DNA of 64,000 nt, taken from NCBI GenBank assembly GCA_964651535.1, contig CAZYYE010000001.1, forward strand, positions 1 through 64,000. Reading direction: 5' to 3'. Below the pieces are notes generated by a model. That model was not told the origin of the DNA and did not search any database. It was given only the letters and a program-made list of their open reading frames with translations. The stretch comes from Terrimesophilobacter sp964651535. GTDB taxonomy: Bacteria > Actinomycetota > Actinomycetes > Actinomycetales > Microbacteriaceae. Position numbers and translations under genes: made by a program. Position 1 is the stretch's first letter; each line of letters opens with the position of its first letter. Shown one piece after another: positions 50,988-60,524 of this stretch.

Positions 50988-51407
50988 CTACTCCGAATCC
51001 TTGTCGGCGGCAACCGACGCCGCACTCTTCTGCGACGTTGTCGTCGCCTTCGGCGTCGCGGCCGCCTTGCGAGCCGCCTTCTCCGCTGACACTCGTGCCG
51101 CTTCAGCAACCTGCGCGATCGCTTCTTCGGCGCGCAGCATCTTGGTGCGCATGACAGCTTCGCTGAGCTTCAACTGGCGATCGAGTTCGATCGTCGAAGC
51201 CGAGGTCGCCGTCATGTCGACGACGGCGTAGATCCCCTCGCTCTTCTTGTTGATCTCGTAGGCCAGGCGACGCTTGCCCCAGATGTCGACCTTGTCGATC
51301 GTGCCGCCATCCGCGCGGATGACGCCCAGGAACTTGTCGAGGCTTGGAGCAACGGTGCGCTCATCGATCTCTGGATCGAGAATCACCATGAGTTCATACT
51401 GATGCAT
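50988..51407 (-). CDS. rpsF: 30S ribosomal protein S6
   Basis: A 139-residue S6. MHQYELMVILDPEIDERTV, VDIWGKRRLAYEINKKSEGIYAVVDM and LDRQLKLSEAVMRTKMLR are standard. A 40-residue Ala/Lys/Thr-rich C-terminal extension (AARVSAEKAARKAAATPKATTT) goes beyond the usual 95-100 residues. A strong GGAGGTGGG ribosome-binding site precedes it. Confidence 0.98.
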   Translation of the reverse strand: MHQYELMVILDPEIDERTVAPSLDKFLGVIRADGGTIDKVDIWGKRRLAYEINKKSEGIYAVVDMTATSASTIELDRQLKLSEAVMRTKMLRAEEAIAQVAEAARVSAEKAARKAAATPKATTTSQKSAASVAADKDSE

Positions 51408-51436
51408 AACTAACCCACCTCCTTTGGACTAGAACG

Positions 51437-51455
51437 GTTACAGACGGTCTGTAAC
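51437..51455. promoter_or_regulatory. 19-bp perfect palindrome between rpsF and ino1
   Basis: GTTACAGACGGTCTGTAAC is a perfect inverted repeat with a single central base, 29 bp from the rpsF start. A second hairpin, TCGGTC-AGCA-GACCGA (51481-51496), follows. The palindrome could be an operator for ino1, for the ribosomal operon, or an RNA hairpin in the rpsF leader. Confidence 0.5.
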
Positions 51456-51551
51456 AGGAGGGTTGTGGCATCGTGCCGCATCGGTCAGCAGACCGAGGGC
51501 AACCTGCCTAGTGTAGTCAATGTCCCTCTTACGTATCAAGGAGCTGTGAGT

Positions 51552-52622
51552 ATGCCCGTTCGGGTTGCCATTGCCGGTGTCGGAAACTGCGCCAACGCGC
51601 TCGTCCAGGGCGTCGCGTTCTACCGCGATGCCGCGGAGAACGAAGTGATTCCAGGTCTCATGCACAATCGCATGGGCGGTCTGGCGGTCGGCGACATTCA
51701 GTTCGCGGCGGCGTTCGATGTCGACGCGCTCAAGGTCGGGACCGACCTCGCCGACGCCATCTGGGCGAGCCAGAACGACACGCTTCGTTTCGCGGATGTC
51801 GCCCCCGCGCACGTCACGGTGCTTCGCGGCCCGACTCTCGACGGCCTCGGCAAGTACTACCGGGAGGTCGTCGACGAATCGGACGCACCCGTCGTGGATG
51901 TCGCCGCCGCGCTTCGCGACGCGAAAGTCGACGTGCTCGTCTGCTTTCTTCCCGTGGGGTCGGACGCCGCAGTCAAGTTTTACGCCCAGGCCGCCCTCGA
52001 CGCCGGCGTCGCCTTCGTGAACGCCCTGCCGGTCTTCATCGCGAGCGATCCGGAGTGGGCCGAGAAATTCGCCGACGCCGGGCTTCCGCTCGTGGGCGAT
52101 GACGTGAAGAGCCAGCTGGGCGCCACCATCACGCACCGCGTTCTCGCTCGGCTGTTTGAGCAGCGCGGTCTCGTGCTCGATCGCACCTACCAGCTGAACG
52201 TGGGCGGCAACATGGACTTCAAGAACATGCTCGAGCGCTCACGCCTCGAGTCGAAGAAGATCTCCAAAACTCAGGCGGTGACGAGCAACATCAGTGCGCA
52301 CATGGATCCGAAGAACATCCACGTCGGCCCGAGCGACCACGTACCGTGGCTGATCGACCGAAAGTTCGCGTTCGTGCGCCTTGAGGGGCATGGGTTCGGC
52401 AACGCGCCGACGAGCCTCGAGTACAAGCTCGAAGTGTGGGACTCGCCCAACTCGGCCGGTGTCATCATCGATGCCATCCGGGTGGCAAAGCTCGCCCTGG
52501 ATGCCGGCGTCGGAGGTCCACTCACCGCGGCATCCGCCTACCTCATGAAGTCGCCGCCGGTGCAGCACCCGGACGATGAGGCCCGCGTGCTCCTCGAGGC
52601 CTTCATCGCCGATCACTCCTGA
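51552..52622 (+). CDS. ino1: Inositol-3-phosphate synthase
   Basis: Converts glucose-6-phosphate to inositol-3-phosphate with NAD, the first step to phosphatidylinositol and mycothiol. It has 356 residues, close to the mycobacterial enzyme. VAIAGVGNCANALVQG is the Rossmann motif; LNVGGNMDFKNM and the KISKTQAVTSN segment with catalytic lysines are conserved. ATG 51552 is preferred because GGAG is 8 nt upstream; a GTG at 51546 is too near it. Confidence 0.95.
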   Translation: MPVRVAIAGVGNCANALVQGVAFYRDAAENEVIPGLMHNRMGGLAVGDIQFAAAFDVDALKVGTDLADAIWASQNDTLRFADVAPAHVTVLRGPTLDGLGKYYREVVDESDAPVVDVAAALRDAKVDVLVCFLPVGSDAAVKFYAQAALDAGVAFVNALPVFIASDPEWAEKFADAGLPLVGDDVKSQLGATITHRVLARLFEQRGLVLDRTYQLNVGGNMDFKNMLERSRLESKKISKTQAVTSNISAHMDPKNIHVGPSDHVPWLIDRKFAFVRLEGHGFGNAPTSLEYKLEVWDSPNSAGVIIDAIRVAKLALDAGVGGPLTAASAYLMKSPPVQHPDDEARVLLEAFIADHS

Positions 52623-52657
52623 CTACTTTCGCCACACCACCTCCTGAATGATGAAAG

Positions 52658-54082
52658 TCAGCGGGAGGACCACCAGGAGCGCAGGCGGGCTTCGGCTTCT
52701 TCCTGGCCGAGCGGCCCCTCGGAGAGGCGGAGTTCGAGCAGGTAGCGGTACGCCTCGCCGACCTCAGGGCCGGGCTTGAGTCCGAGAATGGCCATGATCT
52801 GCTCGCCATCCAGTTCGGGTCGGATGGAGGCCAGCTCTTCCTCCTTGCCGAGCGAAACGATCCGTTCTTCCAGATCGTCGTAGGCGAAAGACAGCCGGTC
52901 GGCCTTCCTTCGGTTTCGCGTGGTGACATCGGCTCTCGTCAGAATGTGCAGCCGCTCCAGGAGCGGGCCGGCATCGCGCACGTAGCGTCGCACGGCCGAG
53001 TCGGTCCACGCCCCTTCCGTGTACCCGAAGAACCTCAAGTGCAGCTCGATGAGCCGCGCGACATGCGCAATCGTCTCCTTGTCGAATCGCAGTTCGCGCA
53101 GTCGTCTGGCCGCAAGCTTCGCCCCGACGACATCGTGGTGGTGGAATGTCACCAATCCGCCCGGCTCGATCCTCTTCGTCGCCGGCTTGCCGATGTCGTG
53201 CAGGAGAGCCGCGAGGCGCAGCGTGAGGTCCGGTTCGCTCTCCGGATGCCGTTCCCGTTCCAGATCGATGGCCTGGTCGAGCACCGTGAGGCTGTGCTCG
53301 TAGACATCCTTGTGGTGATGGTGTTCGTCGATGTGGAGGCGGAGCGCGGGCAGCTCCGGCAGGACGATCTCCGCCAGTCCCGTGGCCACGAGCAGTTCGA
53401 GACCCGGCCGGGGGCTTGCCGTCATGAGAAGTCGGGAAAGTTCATCCCGAACCCGCTCGGCAGAGACGATCGAGAGGCGGTCGCCGAGGTCGCGCATCGC
53501 CGCGGCAACCGGCTCGGCGACCGTGAAGCCGAGCTGCGACGTGAACCTGGCTGCGCGCATCATGCGGAGCGGATCGTCGCCGAAGGACTTCTCCGGTGCG
53601 CCAGGGGTCGCGATTCTTCCCGCCATGAGATCTTCAATGCCGCCGGAGGGGTCGACGAGAATCTGCTCCGGCAGTCGCAGCGCCATGGCGTTGACCGTGA
53701 AGTCGCGACGCACGAGGTCTCCCTCGAGGGTGTCGCCGAATTCGACAACCGGCTTTCTGGTCTCGCCGTCGTACGCATCCGTGCGATAGGTCGTGATCTC
53801 CACGGTGTGCCCGTCGATGACGGCTCCGATGGTGCCGAACGCGCGGCCCACGTCCCACTGGGCCTCAGAGATCGGCCGGACGATGGCGAGAGAGCGATCC
53901 GGGTCGGCGCTCGTGGCGAAGTCGAGGTCATTGAGCGGCGTCCCCAGGAATGCGTCCCGAACGGAACCACCGACGAGCGCGAGTTCCTCGCCTGCGGAAG
54001 CGAATGCCGAGGCCAGGCGGCTCACGTGCCCCGACGCCGCGAGGGAGGCTAGTTGCGCGACGGCCGCGGCGGCGCTCTTCAT
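52658..54082 (-). CDS. pcnA: CCA-adding tRNA nucleotidyltransferase
   Basis: A 474-residue class II nucleotidyltransferase from ATG 54082. The head LALVGGSVRDAFLG and DLDFATSADP carry the catalytic Asp pair, RRDFTVNAMAL and DDPLRMMRAARF bind RNA and nucleotide, and an HD domain follows (HHHHKDVYEHSL, LAALLHDIGKPATK). It repairs or adds tRNA CCA ends and may act as phosphohydrolase. It is divergent from the DUF6049-murJ-trxBA run. Confidence 0.96.
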   Translation of the reverse strand: MKSAAAAVAQLASLAASGHVSRLASAFASAGEELALVGGSVRDAFLGTPLNDLDFATSADPDRSLAIVRPISEAQWDVGRAFGTIGAVIDGHTVEITTYRTDAYDGETRKPVVEFGDTLEGDLVRRDFTVNAMALRLPEQILVDPSGGIEDLMAGRIATPGAPEKSFGDDPLRMMRAARFTSQLGFTVAEPVAAAMRDLGDRLSIVSAERVRDELSRLLMTASPRPGLELLVATGLAEIVLPELPALRLHIDEHHHHKDVYEHSLTVLDQAIDLERERHPESEPDLTLRLAALLHDIGKPATKRIEPGGLVTFHHHDVVGAKLAARRLRELRFDKETIAHVARLIELHLRFFGYTEGAWTDSAVRRYVRDAGPLLERLHILTRADVTTRNRRKADRLSFAYDDLEERIVSLGKEEELASIRPELDGEQIMAILGLKPGPEVGEAYRYLLELRLSEGPLGQEEAEARLRSWWSSR

Positions 54083-54160
54083 GCGCTCAAGACTACCGAG
54101 CGCCAAGGCCAATAGAATCGCTTCAGGCCGACCGGGGAAAGTCTGGGTCGGTTATCGCCT

Positions 54161-56206
54161 ATGAGAATCATTCCGATCCTGCTCGCGCTCGGCCTCGCCG
54201 CCGGGAGTGCCGTCGCGCCCGCCGCCACAGCGCCCGTCGACGACGGGAGTGTGAGCATTGCCGCCGCGCCGGCATTCTCGGGCGCGTTGCGGTCGGGCCA
54301 GCCCTTGCTCGTGTCCGGCTCCATCACGAACAATGCCGGGCAGGAGATGGACGCGGGAACGGCGACGATCCTTGTGGGTACTTCGCAACTGCCCAACGCT
54401 GCAGCGCTGTCGAACTGGCTGAACTCGGACGACTCGACCGGCAGTGTTCCGAGTGCGGAAGTTGGCAGTTTTGCCGTCGGCGAGCTCGCTGCGGGGCAGG
54501 TGAGGTCGTTCAGCGTCACCGTTCCCGCATCCTCGATTCTGTTGCCGAGTACCGAGAGCGGGGTGTTCCCGCTCACGGTGCGCCTCGCCTCCGGTTCGGT
54601 CCAGATCGACGTCGCCCGCAGCTCGATCGTCTGGAACGCCGAAAGCGGCGGGCAGAATCTCAATCTCACCGTGGTCGCGCCGCTTGACGTCGCACCCTCC
54701 GGGTCGGGGCTGCTGACCTCGGAGCAGCTCGGAGCGCTCACCGCAACCGGCGGCGTCCTGGACACTCAACTCACGAATGCGCAGATCTACGGACTGGCGC
54801 TGGGCGTGAATCCCATGATCCTGGCCTCGATCCGCCTCCTCGGGTCGAGCGCGCCCCCCTCGGCTCTGGACTGGCTGAACCGCCTTGAGACCTACCGCTC
54901 CGGGATGTTCGTGCTCGCTTATGCGGATGCGGACCTTGCGCTCCAACGACAGGCCGGTCTGGCGGAACCGCTGGCCCCCATTTCCTTCCCCATCGATGAA
55001 AGCCTGTTCCCTGATTCACCGGGCGACGTGCCAACCCCCAGCGCGTCCCCGACGCCTGCGGCGAGCGCGTCGCTTCCGACGCCGGAGTCGCTCGTGAAAC
55101 TCGACGGCGCGATCGACGGGCTCGCGTGGGCTTCTGGCCTGGGGCTCGCCGAGGAGGATCTCGAATTCATTTCTGCCGGCGGCTACACGCGAACTCTGAC
55201 GACATCCTCGGACATCGCCGGCGCAATCGGCGCGAGCCCCAACGTGACGGTCGGCGATCACCAGCTCACGATCGCAGACAACGCGATCTCCGAACTGCTC
55301 AGCGCGGCGGCCACTGCGCCAACCGATGCCGACTGGGCGCTCGCCATGGCATCGCTCTCGAGCTTCCTGACGATCGCCGCCCAGGCGCATCCTGGCGGCA
55401 CTGTCGTCGCCACGCTCGCCCGAGGCGGAGCAGCCACCGGACCGGCGATCGACCGAACTCTCACGGCGCTGGGGTCGATCGGGTGGATTCAATCCGCAAC
55501 GCTGAGCGCTGCCCTCTCCCTCCCGGCAACCCCGGCACGGCTCGCTGAGCACGACGCGGCATCCGACCGTGCCGACACCGTCAAGACGCTCCTGGAATCG
55601 GAGGCCGACACGGCGCGCTTCGCGACGGTCGTCAACGATCCGACCCTGGTGACGGGGCCGCAGAGGCTTTCCCTGCTCGCGCTGCTGTCGGCATCCTGGC
55701 TTGCCGACCCGGTGGGGTGGGCGGGCGCGACCGCACAGTTCCTGTCCGTGAACTCGACGGTGCGCGCCTCGGTGCACCTGCCGGAAAGCAGTCAGGTCAA
55801 CTTTCCCCTGGACAAGGGCAATTTGCCCATCGCCGTGCGGAATGAGCTCCCGTTTCCCGTGACCGTGTACGTCACGGTGCGACCGGAACGGCCGCTCCTG
55901 GAGGTCCTCGATGACCACGTGGAACTCACGATCGAGGCGAACTCCCAGGCGAGAGGCTCGGTTCCCGTCCAGTCCATTGCCAACGGCGAGGTGCGCACGG
56001 TGGTCACGCTGACCTCGGCGGCCGGCGTCTCGATCTCCGCCCCGACCGTGGTCGTCCTGAATGTGCAGGCAGGCTGGGAAACGGCGGCGACCGTGGTGCT
56101 CGCGATCATCGTCGTCCTGCTGTTCGGAGCGGGAGTGTGGAGAACCATCCTTCGACGGCGGAAAGCGCGCGCCCTGCGCAACCAGAACGCGGAGTCCACG
56201 CCGTGA
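54161..56206 (+). CDS. DUF6049 family secreted membrane protein
   Basis: A 681-residue protein. It has an N-terminal signal (MRIIPILLALGLAAGSAVAPA), a long extracytoplasmic region of beta-type segments with a Pro/Ser/Ala linker near residues 290-310, and a C-terminal transmembrane helix (AATVVLAIIVVLLFGAGVW) followed by a basic cytosolic tail. In actinobacteria this family sits between pcnA and murJ (compare Rv3909), suggesting a role in peptidoglycan synthesis. It overlaps murJ by 4 bp. Confidence 0.88.
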   Translation: MRIIPILLALGLAAGSAVAPAATAPVDDGSVSIAAAPAFSGALRSGQPLLVSGSITNNAGQEMDAGTATILVGTSQLPNAAALSNWLNSDDSTGSVPSAEVGSFAVGELAAGQVRSFSVTVPASSILLPSTESGVFPLTVRLASGSVQIDVARSSIVWNAESGGQNLNLTVVAPLDVAPSGSGLLTSEQLGALTATGGVLDTQLTNAQIYGLALGVNPMILASIRLLGSSAPPSALDWLNRLETYRSGMFVLAYADADLALQRQAGLAEPLAPISFPIDESLFPDSPGDVPTPSASPTPAASASLPTPESLVKLDGAIDGLAWASGLGLAEEDLEFISAGGYTRTLTTSSDIAGAIGASPNVTVGDHQLTIADNAISELLSAAATAPTDADWALAMASLSSFLTIAAQAHPGGTVVATLARGGAATGPAIDRTLTALGSIGWIQSATLSAALSLPATPARLAEHDAASDRADTVKTLLESEADTARFATVVNDPTLVTGPQRLSLLALLSASWLADPVGWAGATAQFLSVNSTVRASVHLPESSQVNFPLDKGNLPIAVRNELPFPVTVYVTVRPERPLLEVLDDHVELTIEANSQARGSVPVQSIANGEVRTVVTLTSAAGVSISAPTVVVLNVQAGWETAATVVLAIIVVLLFGAGVWRTILRRRKARALRNQNAESTP

Positions 56207-57867
56207 CCGAACCTGACGGAGTAATCCGGCCCGGGAAGTTGGGGGCAGCGAGCGCCCTTCTCGCGTCCGGAACGATCGTGTCGAGGGTGCTCGGCTTCGT
56301 CAAGGTGGCCGTGCTCGCGGCAGCCATCGGGCAGGTTGGCAGCTCGAGCGCCGACGCTTTCGCGATCGCGAATCAACTCCCGAACAACATCTACGCGCTC
56401 ATCGCAGGGGGAGTCCTGAGCGCTGTGCTCGTGCCGCAAGTTGTCAAGGCGAGCAGAGATTCGGATGGCGGTTCTCGCTACATCAACAAGATTGTGACCC
56501 TCGGCGTCGTGCTGTTCGCGGCAGTCACGGTAGCGGCCACGCTCCTCGCTCCCGTCCTCGTGGACTTGTATTCGCAGTCATCCGCGAACGGCTCGGGCTT
56601 CACACCCCAGGCCTATGCCCTCGCCACCGCTTTCGCCTACCTGTGCCTGCCCCAGATCTTCTTCTACGCGCTCTACAGTCTCCTGAGCGAAGTTCTCAAT
56701 GCCCGCAACGTCTTCGGTCCGTTCACGTGGGCACCCGTACTGAACAACGTGGTCGCCATCGCCGGACTCGTCGTCTTCATGGCGCTTTTCGGCCAGGCGC
56801 AGCAAAATTCGCAGGTCGACGCCTGGTCGAGCGAAGCCATCCTGATCCTCGCGGGAACCGCCACCCTCGGCGTTGCGGCGCAAGCGCTCGTGCTGTCGTT
56901 CTTTTGGCGCCGGGCCGGCTTGCGGTATCGACCGGATTTCCGCTGGCGCGGCGTGGGGCTGTCCTCGACGGGAAAAGCGGCGGGATGGCTCTTCGGGATG
57001 ATCCTGGTCACCCAGCTCGCCGGCATCGTGCAGAGCCGGGTCGCTTCGCTCGCCTCCGGGGACGCCGCATCGGTGTCAACGCTCCAGAACTCCTGGCTGA
57101 TCTTCATGCTGCCGCACTCCGTGGTCGCCGTGTCGATTGCGACGGCATACTTCACGCAAATGAGCGGCCACGCATCCAGGGGCGATCTCACGGCCGTGAG
57201 AAGCGACCTCTCCTCCTCCCTTCGAGGCATAGGCCTCCTCATCGTGTTCTCCGCCGTGGCCCTGGCCGTCGTGGCCTACCCGTTCGCGCGCTTCTTCGAG
57301 ACCGAGTATTCGAAGGTTCTCGCGATGGGGAATGTCATCCTCGCGTTCCTGCCCGGCCTCATTCTGTTCAGCGCGCTCTTCCTGGTTCAACGCGTGTTCT
57401 ATGCGCTCGGCGACACGCGAACACCGTTCATCATGCAGTGCATCCAGTCAGTCATTTTTGTCGGCGGCGCTCTTGCCTGCACCCTTCTGCCCAATGAATG
57501 GATCGCCGTGGGCGTCGCCGCCGTGACGACGATCGCCGGAGGAACTCAGGCCCTCATCGCCCTGGTTCTCGTCCGCGCCCGATTGGGGGGAACCGGCGGG
57601 ATTCTTGTGGCAAAACGGTACGCACAATACCTCGGTCTCTCACTTGTCGCGGGCGCCGTCGGAGTTGGCGTGCTCGTCCTGCTCGGTGGTTTCACCGAGT
57701 TCGGTTTCGCGCAATCGGGCAAAGTGGAGGCGATCCTCGCGATCGCCGTGACCGGCACCGTCATGGCGGCGAGCTATCTGGGGCTGCTCGCGCTTGCCCG
57801 CAACCCGGAACTCTCCTCCGTCGCCCGACCGCTCCTCGCTCGGCTCGTCCGCAAGGGAAGGGAATAG
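56203..57867 (+). CDS. murJ: Lipid II flippase MurJ
   Basis: Moves lipid II across the membrane for peptidoglycan assembly. It has 554 residues with 14 predicted transmembrane helices and the MOP-superfamily N-terminus (ASALLASGTIVSRVLGFVKVAVLAAAIG). GTG 56203 overlaps the DUF6049 stop in GTGA and has GGAG 8 nt upstream. The C-terminal pseudokinase domain of mycobacterial MviN is absent. A stress-type promoter for trxB begins within its last codons. Confidence 0.95.
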   Translation: MTEPDGVIRPGKLGAASALLASGTIVSRVLGFVKVAVLAAAIGQVGSSSADAFAIANQLPNNIYALIAGGVLSAVLVPQVVKASRDSDGGSRYINKIVTLGVVLFAAVTVAATLLAPVLVDLYSQSSANGSGFTPQAYALATAFAYLCLPQIFFYALYSLLSEVLNARNVFGPFTWAPVLNNVVAIAGLVVFMALFGQAQQNSQVDAWSSEAILILAGTATLGVAAQALVLSFFWRRAGLRYRPDFRWRGVGLSSTGKAAGWLFGMILVTQLAGIVQSRVASLASGDAASVSTLQNSWLIFMLPHSVVAVSIATAYFTQMSGHASRGDLTAVRSDLSSSLRGIGLLIVFSAVALAVVAYPFARFFETEYSKVLAMGNVILAFLPGLILFSALFLVQRVFYALGDTRTPFIMQCIQSVIFVGGALACTLLPNEWIAVGVAAVTTIAGGTQALIALVLVRARLGGTGGILVAKRYAQYLGLSLVAGAVGVGVLVLLGGFTEFGFAQSGKVEAILAIAVTGTVMAASYLGLLALARNPELSSVARPLLARLVRKGRE

Positions 57868-57886
57868 TCGCCGAATAGGATTGGTT
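57861..57886 (+). promoter_or_regulatory. SigR/SigH-type promoter of trxBA
   Basis: GGAAT (57861-57865), exactly 18 bp, then GTT (57884-57886) matches the oxidative-stress sigma consensus GGAAT-N18-GTT known for trxBA in Streptomyces and mycobacteria. The -35 overlaps the murJ stop codon. The start point should fall close to 57893. Confidence 0.75.
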
Positions 57887-57917
57887 GTAGCTCTTGGCAA
57901 GTAAGGAAACCATCATC

Positions 57918-58886
57918 GTGCGTCAGCTCATCATCATCGGTTCGGGACCCGCGGGATATACCGCGGCCATTTATGCAGCCCGGGCCAATCTTTCCCCGCT
58001 CCTGATTGCAAGCTCCGTTGAGGCCGGCGGCGAGCTCATGAACACGACTGACGTCGAGAACTACCCGGGTTTCCCCGACGGAATCCAAGGGCCGCAATTG
58101 ATGGCCCTCTTCCAGGAACAGGCGGAAAGGTTCGGGACCGAAGTGGTTCTGGACGACGTGACGGAAGTTCAACTCGAGGGTGATGTCAAGAGGGTGACAC
58201 TCGGCTCGGGAGAAACGGTCGAGGCGCTCGCCGTCATTTACGCGACCGGTTCCGCCTACCGCAAGCTGGGCGTCGAAGGCGAGGATCGGCTGAGCGGCCA
58301 CGGAGTCTCCTGGTGCGCGACGTGCGACGGGTTCTTCTTCCGCGACAAAGTCATCGCCGTCGTCGGAGGTGGCGACTCGGCCATGGAGGAAGCGACGTTC
58401 CTCACGAAGTTCGCGAGCAAGGTGTACATCATTCACCGCAGCGAGAAGCTGCGAGCATCCGAAATCATGCAGGACCGCGCCCGCCAGAATCCGAAAATCG
58501 AATTCCTGCTGAACAAAACCGTCGAAAGGATTGACGGAGACGAGCTCGTCGCGAGCGTCCAGTTGCGCGACACCGTCGACGGTTCAGAATCCCAACTCGA
58601 CGTGAACGGGCTGTTCATCGCAGTCGGCAGCGACCCGCGCGTTCACCTGGTCCACGGTCAGGTCGAACTGACCGAGGATGGAACCATCAAGGTCGACGGT
58701 CGTTCTTCCCGCACGAATCTGCCCGGGGTCTTCGCCGCGGGAGACGTTCTCGACCCGACCTACCGCCAAGCGGTCACGGCGGCCGGATCCGGCACCGTCG
58801 CCGCGCTCGACGCCGAGCACTACCTCGCTTCCCTCCCGAGGGATGTGGTGGCGAAAGCCATCGAGTCTGAAACCGTTTCAGCCTGA
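57918..58886 (+). CDS. trxB: Thioredoxin reductase
   Basis: Reduces thioredoxin with NADPH and FAD; 322 residues. GSGPAGYTAAIYAARA is the FAD motif, the redox pair is Cys133/Cys136 in SWCATCDG, VVGGGDSAMEEA binds NADPH and GVFAAGDV closes the FAD site. GTG 57918 is chosen because family members begin MRQLIIIGSGPAG and AAGGAAA lies just upstream; a TTG at 57894 would give eight more residues. Confidence 0.96.
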   Translation: MRQLIIIGSGPAGYTAAIYAARANLSPLLIASSVEAGGELMNTTDVENYPGFPDGIQGPQLMALFQEQAERFGTEVVLDDVTEVQLEGDVKRVTLGSGETVEALAVIYATGSAYRKLGVEGEDRLSGHGVSWCATCDGFFFRDKVIAVVGGGDSAMEEATFLTKFASKVYIIHRSEKLRASEIMQDRARQNPKIEFLLNKTVERIDGDELVASVQLRDTVDGSESQLDVNGLFIAVGSDPRVHLVHGQVELTEDGTIKVDGRSSRTNLPGVFAAGDVLDPTYRQAVTAAGSGTVAALDAEHYLASLPRDVVAKAIESETVSA

Positions 58887-58910
58887 ACGACGTAAGAAGG
58901 AAGAATTACT

Positions 58911-59237
58911 GTGTCAACCGTTACCGACGTTACCGATGCGACTTTCGAAGAGGAAGTCCTGAACTCGAAGACTCCCGTTCTCGTGGACTTCTGGGCCGAG
59001 TGGTGCGGTCCGTGCCGTGCCGTGTCGCCCATCCTCGACCAGATTGCCGCGGAGAATCCTGACAAGATTCGCCTCGTCAAAGTCGACGTGGATGCGAATC
59101 CTCAGGTCGCCATGAAGTACCAGATCACGTCGATCCCCGCCATGAAGGTGTACCAGGGCGGCGAAGTCGTCAAGACCGTGATCGGCGCGATGCCGAAGCC
59201 CGCGCTCGAAGCTCAGCTCGCGGACTTCCTGAAGTAG
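58911..59237 (+). CDS. trxA: Thioredoxin
   Basis: A 108-residue thioredoxin with active site WCGPC (Cys32, Cys35) and cis-Pro in SIPAMKVY. It follows trxB by 24 bp behind AAGAAGGAAG and should be co-transcribed from the stress promoter. Confidence 0.97.
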   Translation: MSTVTDVTDATFEEEVLNSKTPVLVDFWAEWCGPCRAVSPILDQIAAENPDKIRLVKVDVDANPQVAMKYQITSIPAMKVYQGGEVVKTVIGAMPKPALEAQLADFLK

Positions 59238-59306
59238 CTCGTTGCGCCCGTCCTGCGTCACACTCGGCCCTCTGTCCCTATTGTGGAAGGGCGACGAGGA
59301 GAGTGA

Positions 59307-60524
59307 ATGACGGGCGGAAGTGACACCGACCCCTGGGTGGGTCGTTTTGCGGCGCGCACGGCGAGCCTGAATGCCTCGGAGGTGCGCGCCCTGTTCGCCG
59401 TGGCTTCGCGCCCGGAGGTAGTCTCTCTCGCCGGCGGTATGCCGTTCGTCTCAGCACTCCCGATGGATCTGGTGTCGCAGGCCGTCGAGCGCACGCTGCG
59501 CGACCGGGGTGCCGAGGCCCTCCAATATGGTTCCGGTCAGGGCGACGCGGAGCTGCGCGAGCACATTGTCGAAGTCATGGCGCTCGAGGGCATTCGGGCT
59601 GACGCGAACGATGTCGTGGTGACGACGGGCTCTCAGCATGCCCTCGAACTTCTTGCAAAACTTCTCCTCGACCCGGGCGACATCGTGCTGGCCGAGGGCC
59701 CGACGTATGTCACCGCGCTCGTCGTGTTTCGCTCGTTCCAGGCTGAGGTGCGCCACGTCGCTATGGACGACCACGGGATGATTCCCGCCTCTCTGCGGGA
59801 ACGGGTGGCGGAGCTTGCCGCCCAGGGCCGCACTCCCAAAATCCTTTACACCGTGCCCACATTCAACAATCCTGCCGGCGTGACGCTCTCCTCTGCGCGC
59901 CGCGACGAGATCCTGGCGATTGCGGAGGAGTACACGATTCTGGTTGTCGAAGACAACCCCTACGGTCTCCTCTATTTCGATTCACCACCGCCGAACCCGT
60001 TGCGTTCCGCTGAGTCGGACAACGTCGTGTACCTCGGCACGTTCTCCAAAACGCTCGCGCCGGGCATGCGGGTCGGGTGGGCTCTCGCTCCCCCGATTAT
60101 TCGAGAAAAACTCATTCTTGCTAACGAGGCGGCAATCCTCTCCCCGAGTTCGTTCACGCAGCTCGTCGTCAGCGACTACCTCTCCACGGCCGACTGGCAG
60201 GGGCAGATTGCCGCCTTCCGCGCCGTGTACCGTGAGCGGAGGGACGCGCTGCTCGCCGCTCTCGACGAACACGTGCCGCGCCTCTCCTGGACGATTCCCG
60301 CCGGCGGGTTCTACGTGTGGCTGACACTGCCCGACGGCGTCGACGCGAGAGCCATGCTTCCCCGGGCCGTCGACCAGCTCGTCGCGTACACGCCCGGGAC
60401 CGCGTTCTACGCGGACGGCGGAGGAACCAACAAGATCCGCTTGTCCTACTCCTACCCCACACCGGAGTTCATTCGCGAAGGCATTCGCCGGCTCGCCTCG
60501 GTGATCGAGTCGGAGGAGGGTTAG
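59307..60524 (+). CDS. PLP-dependent aminotransferase (2-aminoadipate/MocR-like)
   Basis: A 405-residue fold-type I aminotransferase. VVSLAGGMPFVSALPMD, YGSGQGDAELREHI, TVPTFNNPAGVTLS and GTFSKTLAPGMRVGW (PLP lysine) place it with 2-aminoadipate or multi-substrate aminotransferases, without an N-terminal DNA-binding domain. Its substrate is unknown. The stop codon abuts that of convergent parB, with no space for a terminator. Confidence 0.9.
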   Translation: MTGGSDTDPWVGRFAARTASLNASEVRALFAVASRPEVVSLAGGMPFVSALPMDLVSQAVERTLRDRGAEALQYGSGQGDAELREHIVEVMALEGIRADANDVVVTTGSQHALELLAKLLLDPGDIVLAEGPTYVTALVVFRSFQAEVRHVAMDDHGMIPASLRERVAELAAQGRTPKILYTVPTFNNPAGVTLSSARRDEILAIAEEYTILVVEDNPYGLLYFDSPPPNPLRSAESDNVVYLGTFSKTLAPGMRVGWALAPPIIREKLILANEAAILSPSSFTQLVVSDYLSTADWQGQIAAFRAVYRERRDALLAALDEHVPRLSWTIPAGGFYVWLTLPDGVDARAMLPRAVDQLVAYTPGTAFYADGGGTNKIRLSYSYPTPEFIREGIRRLASVIESEEG

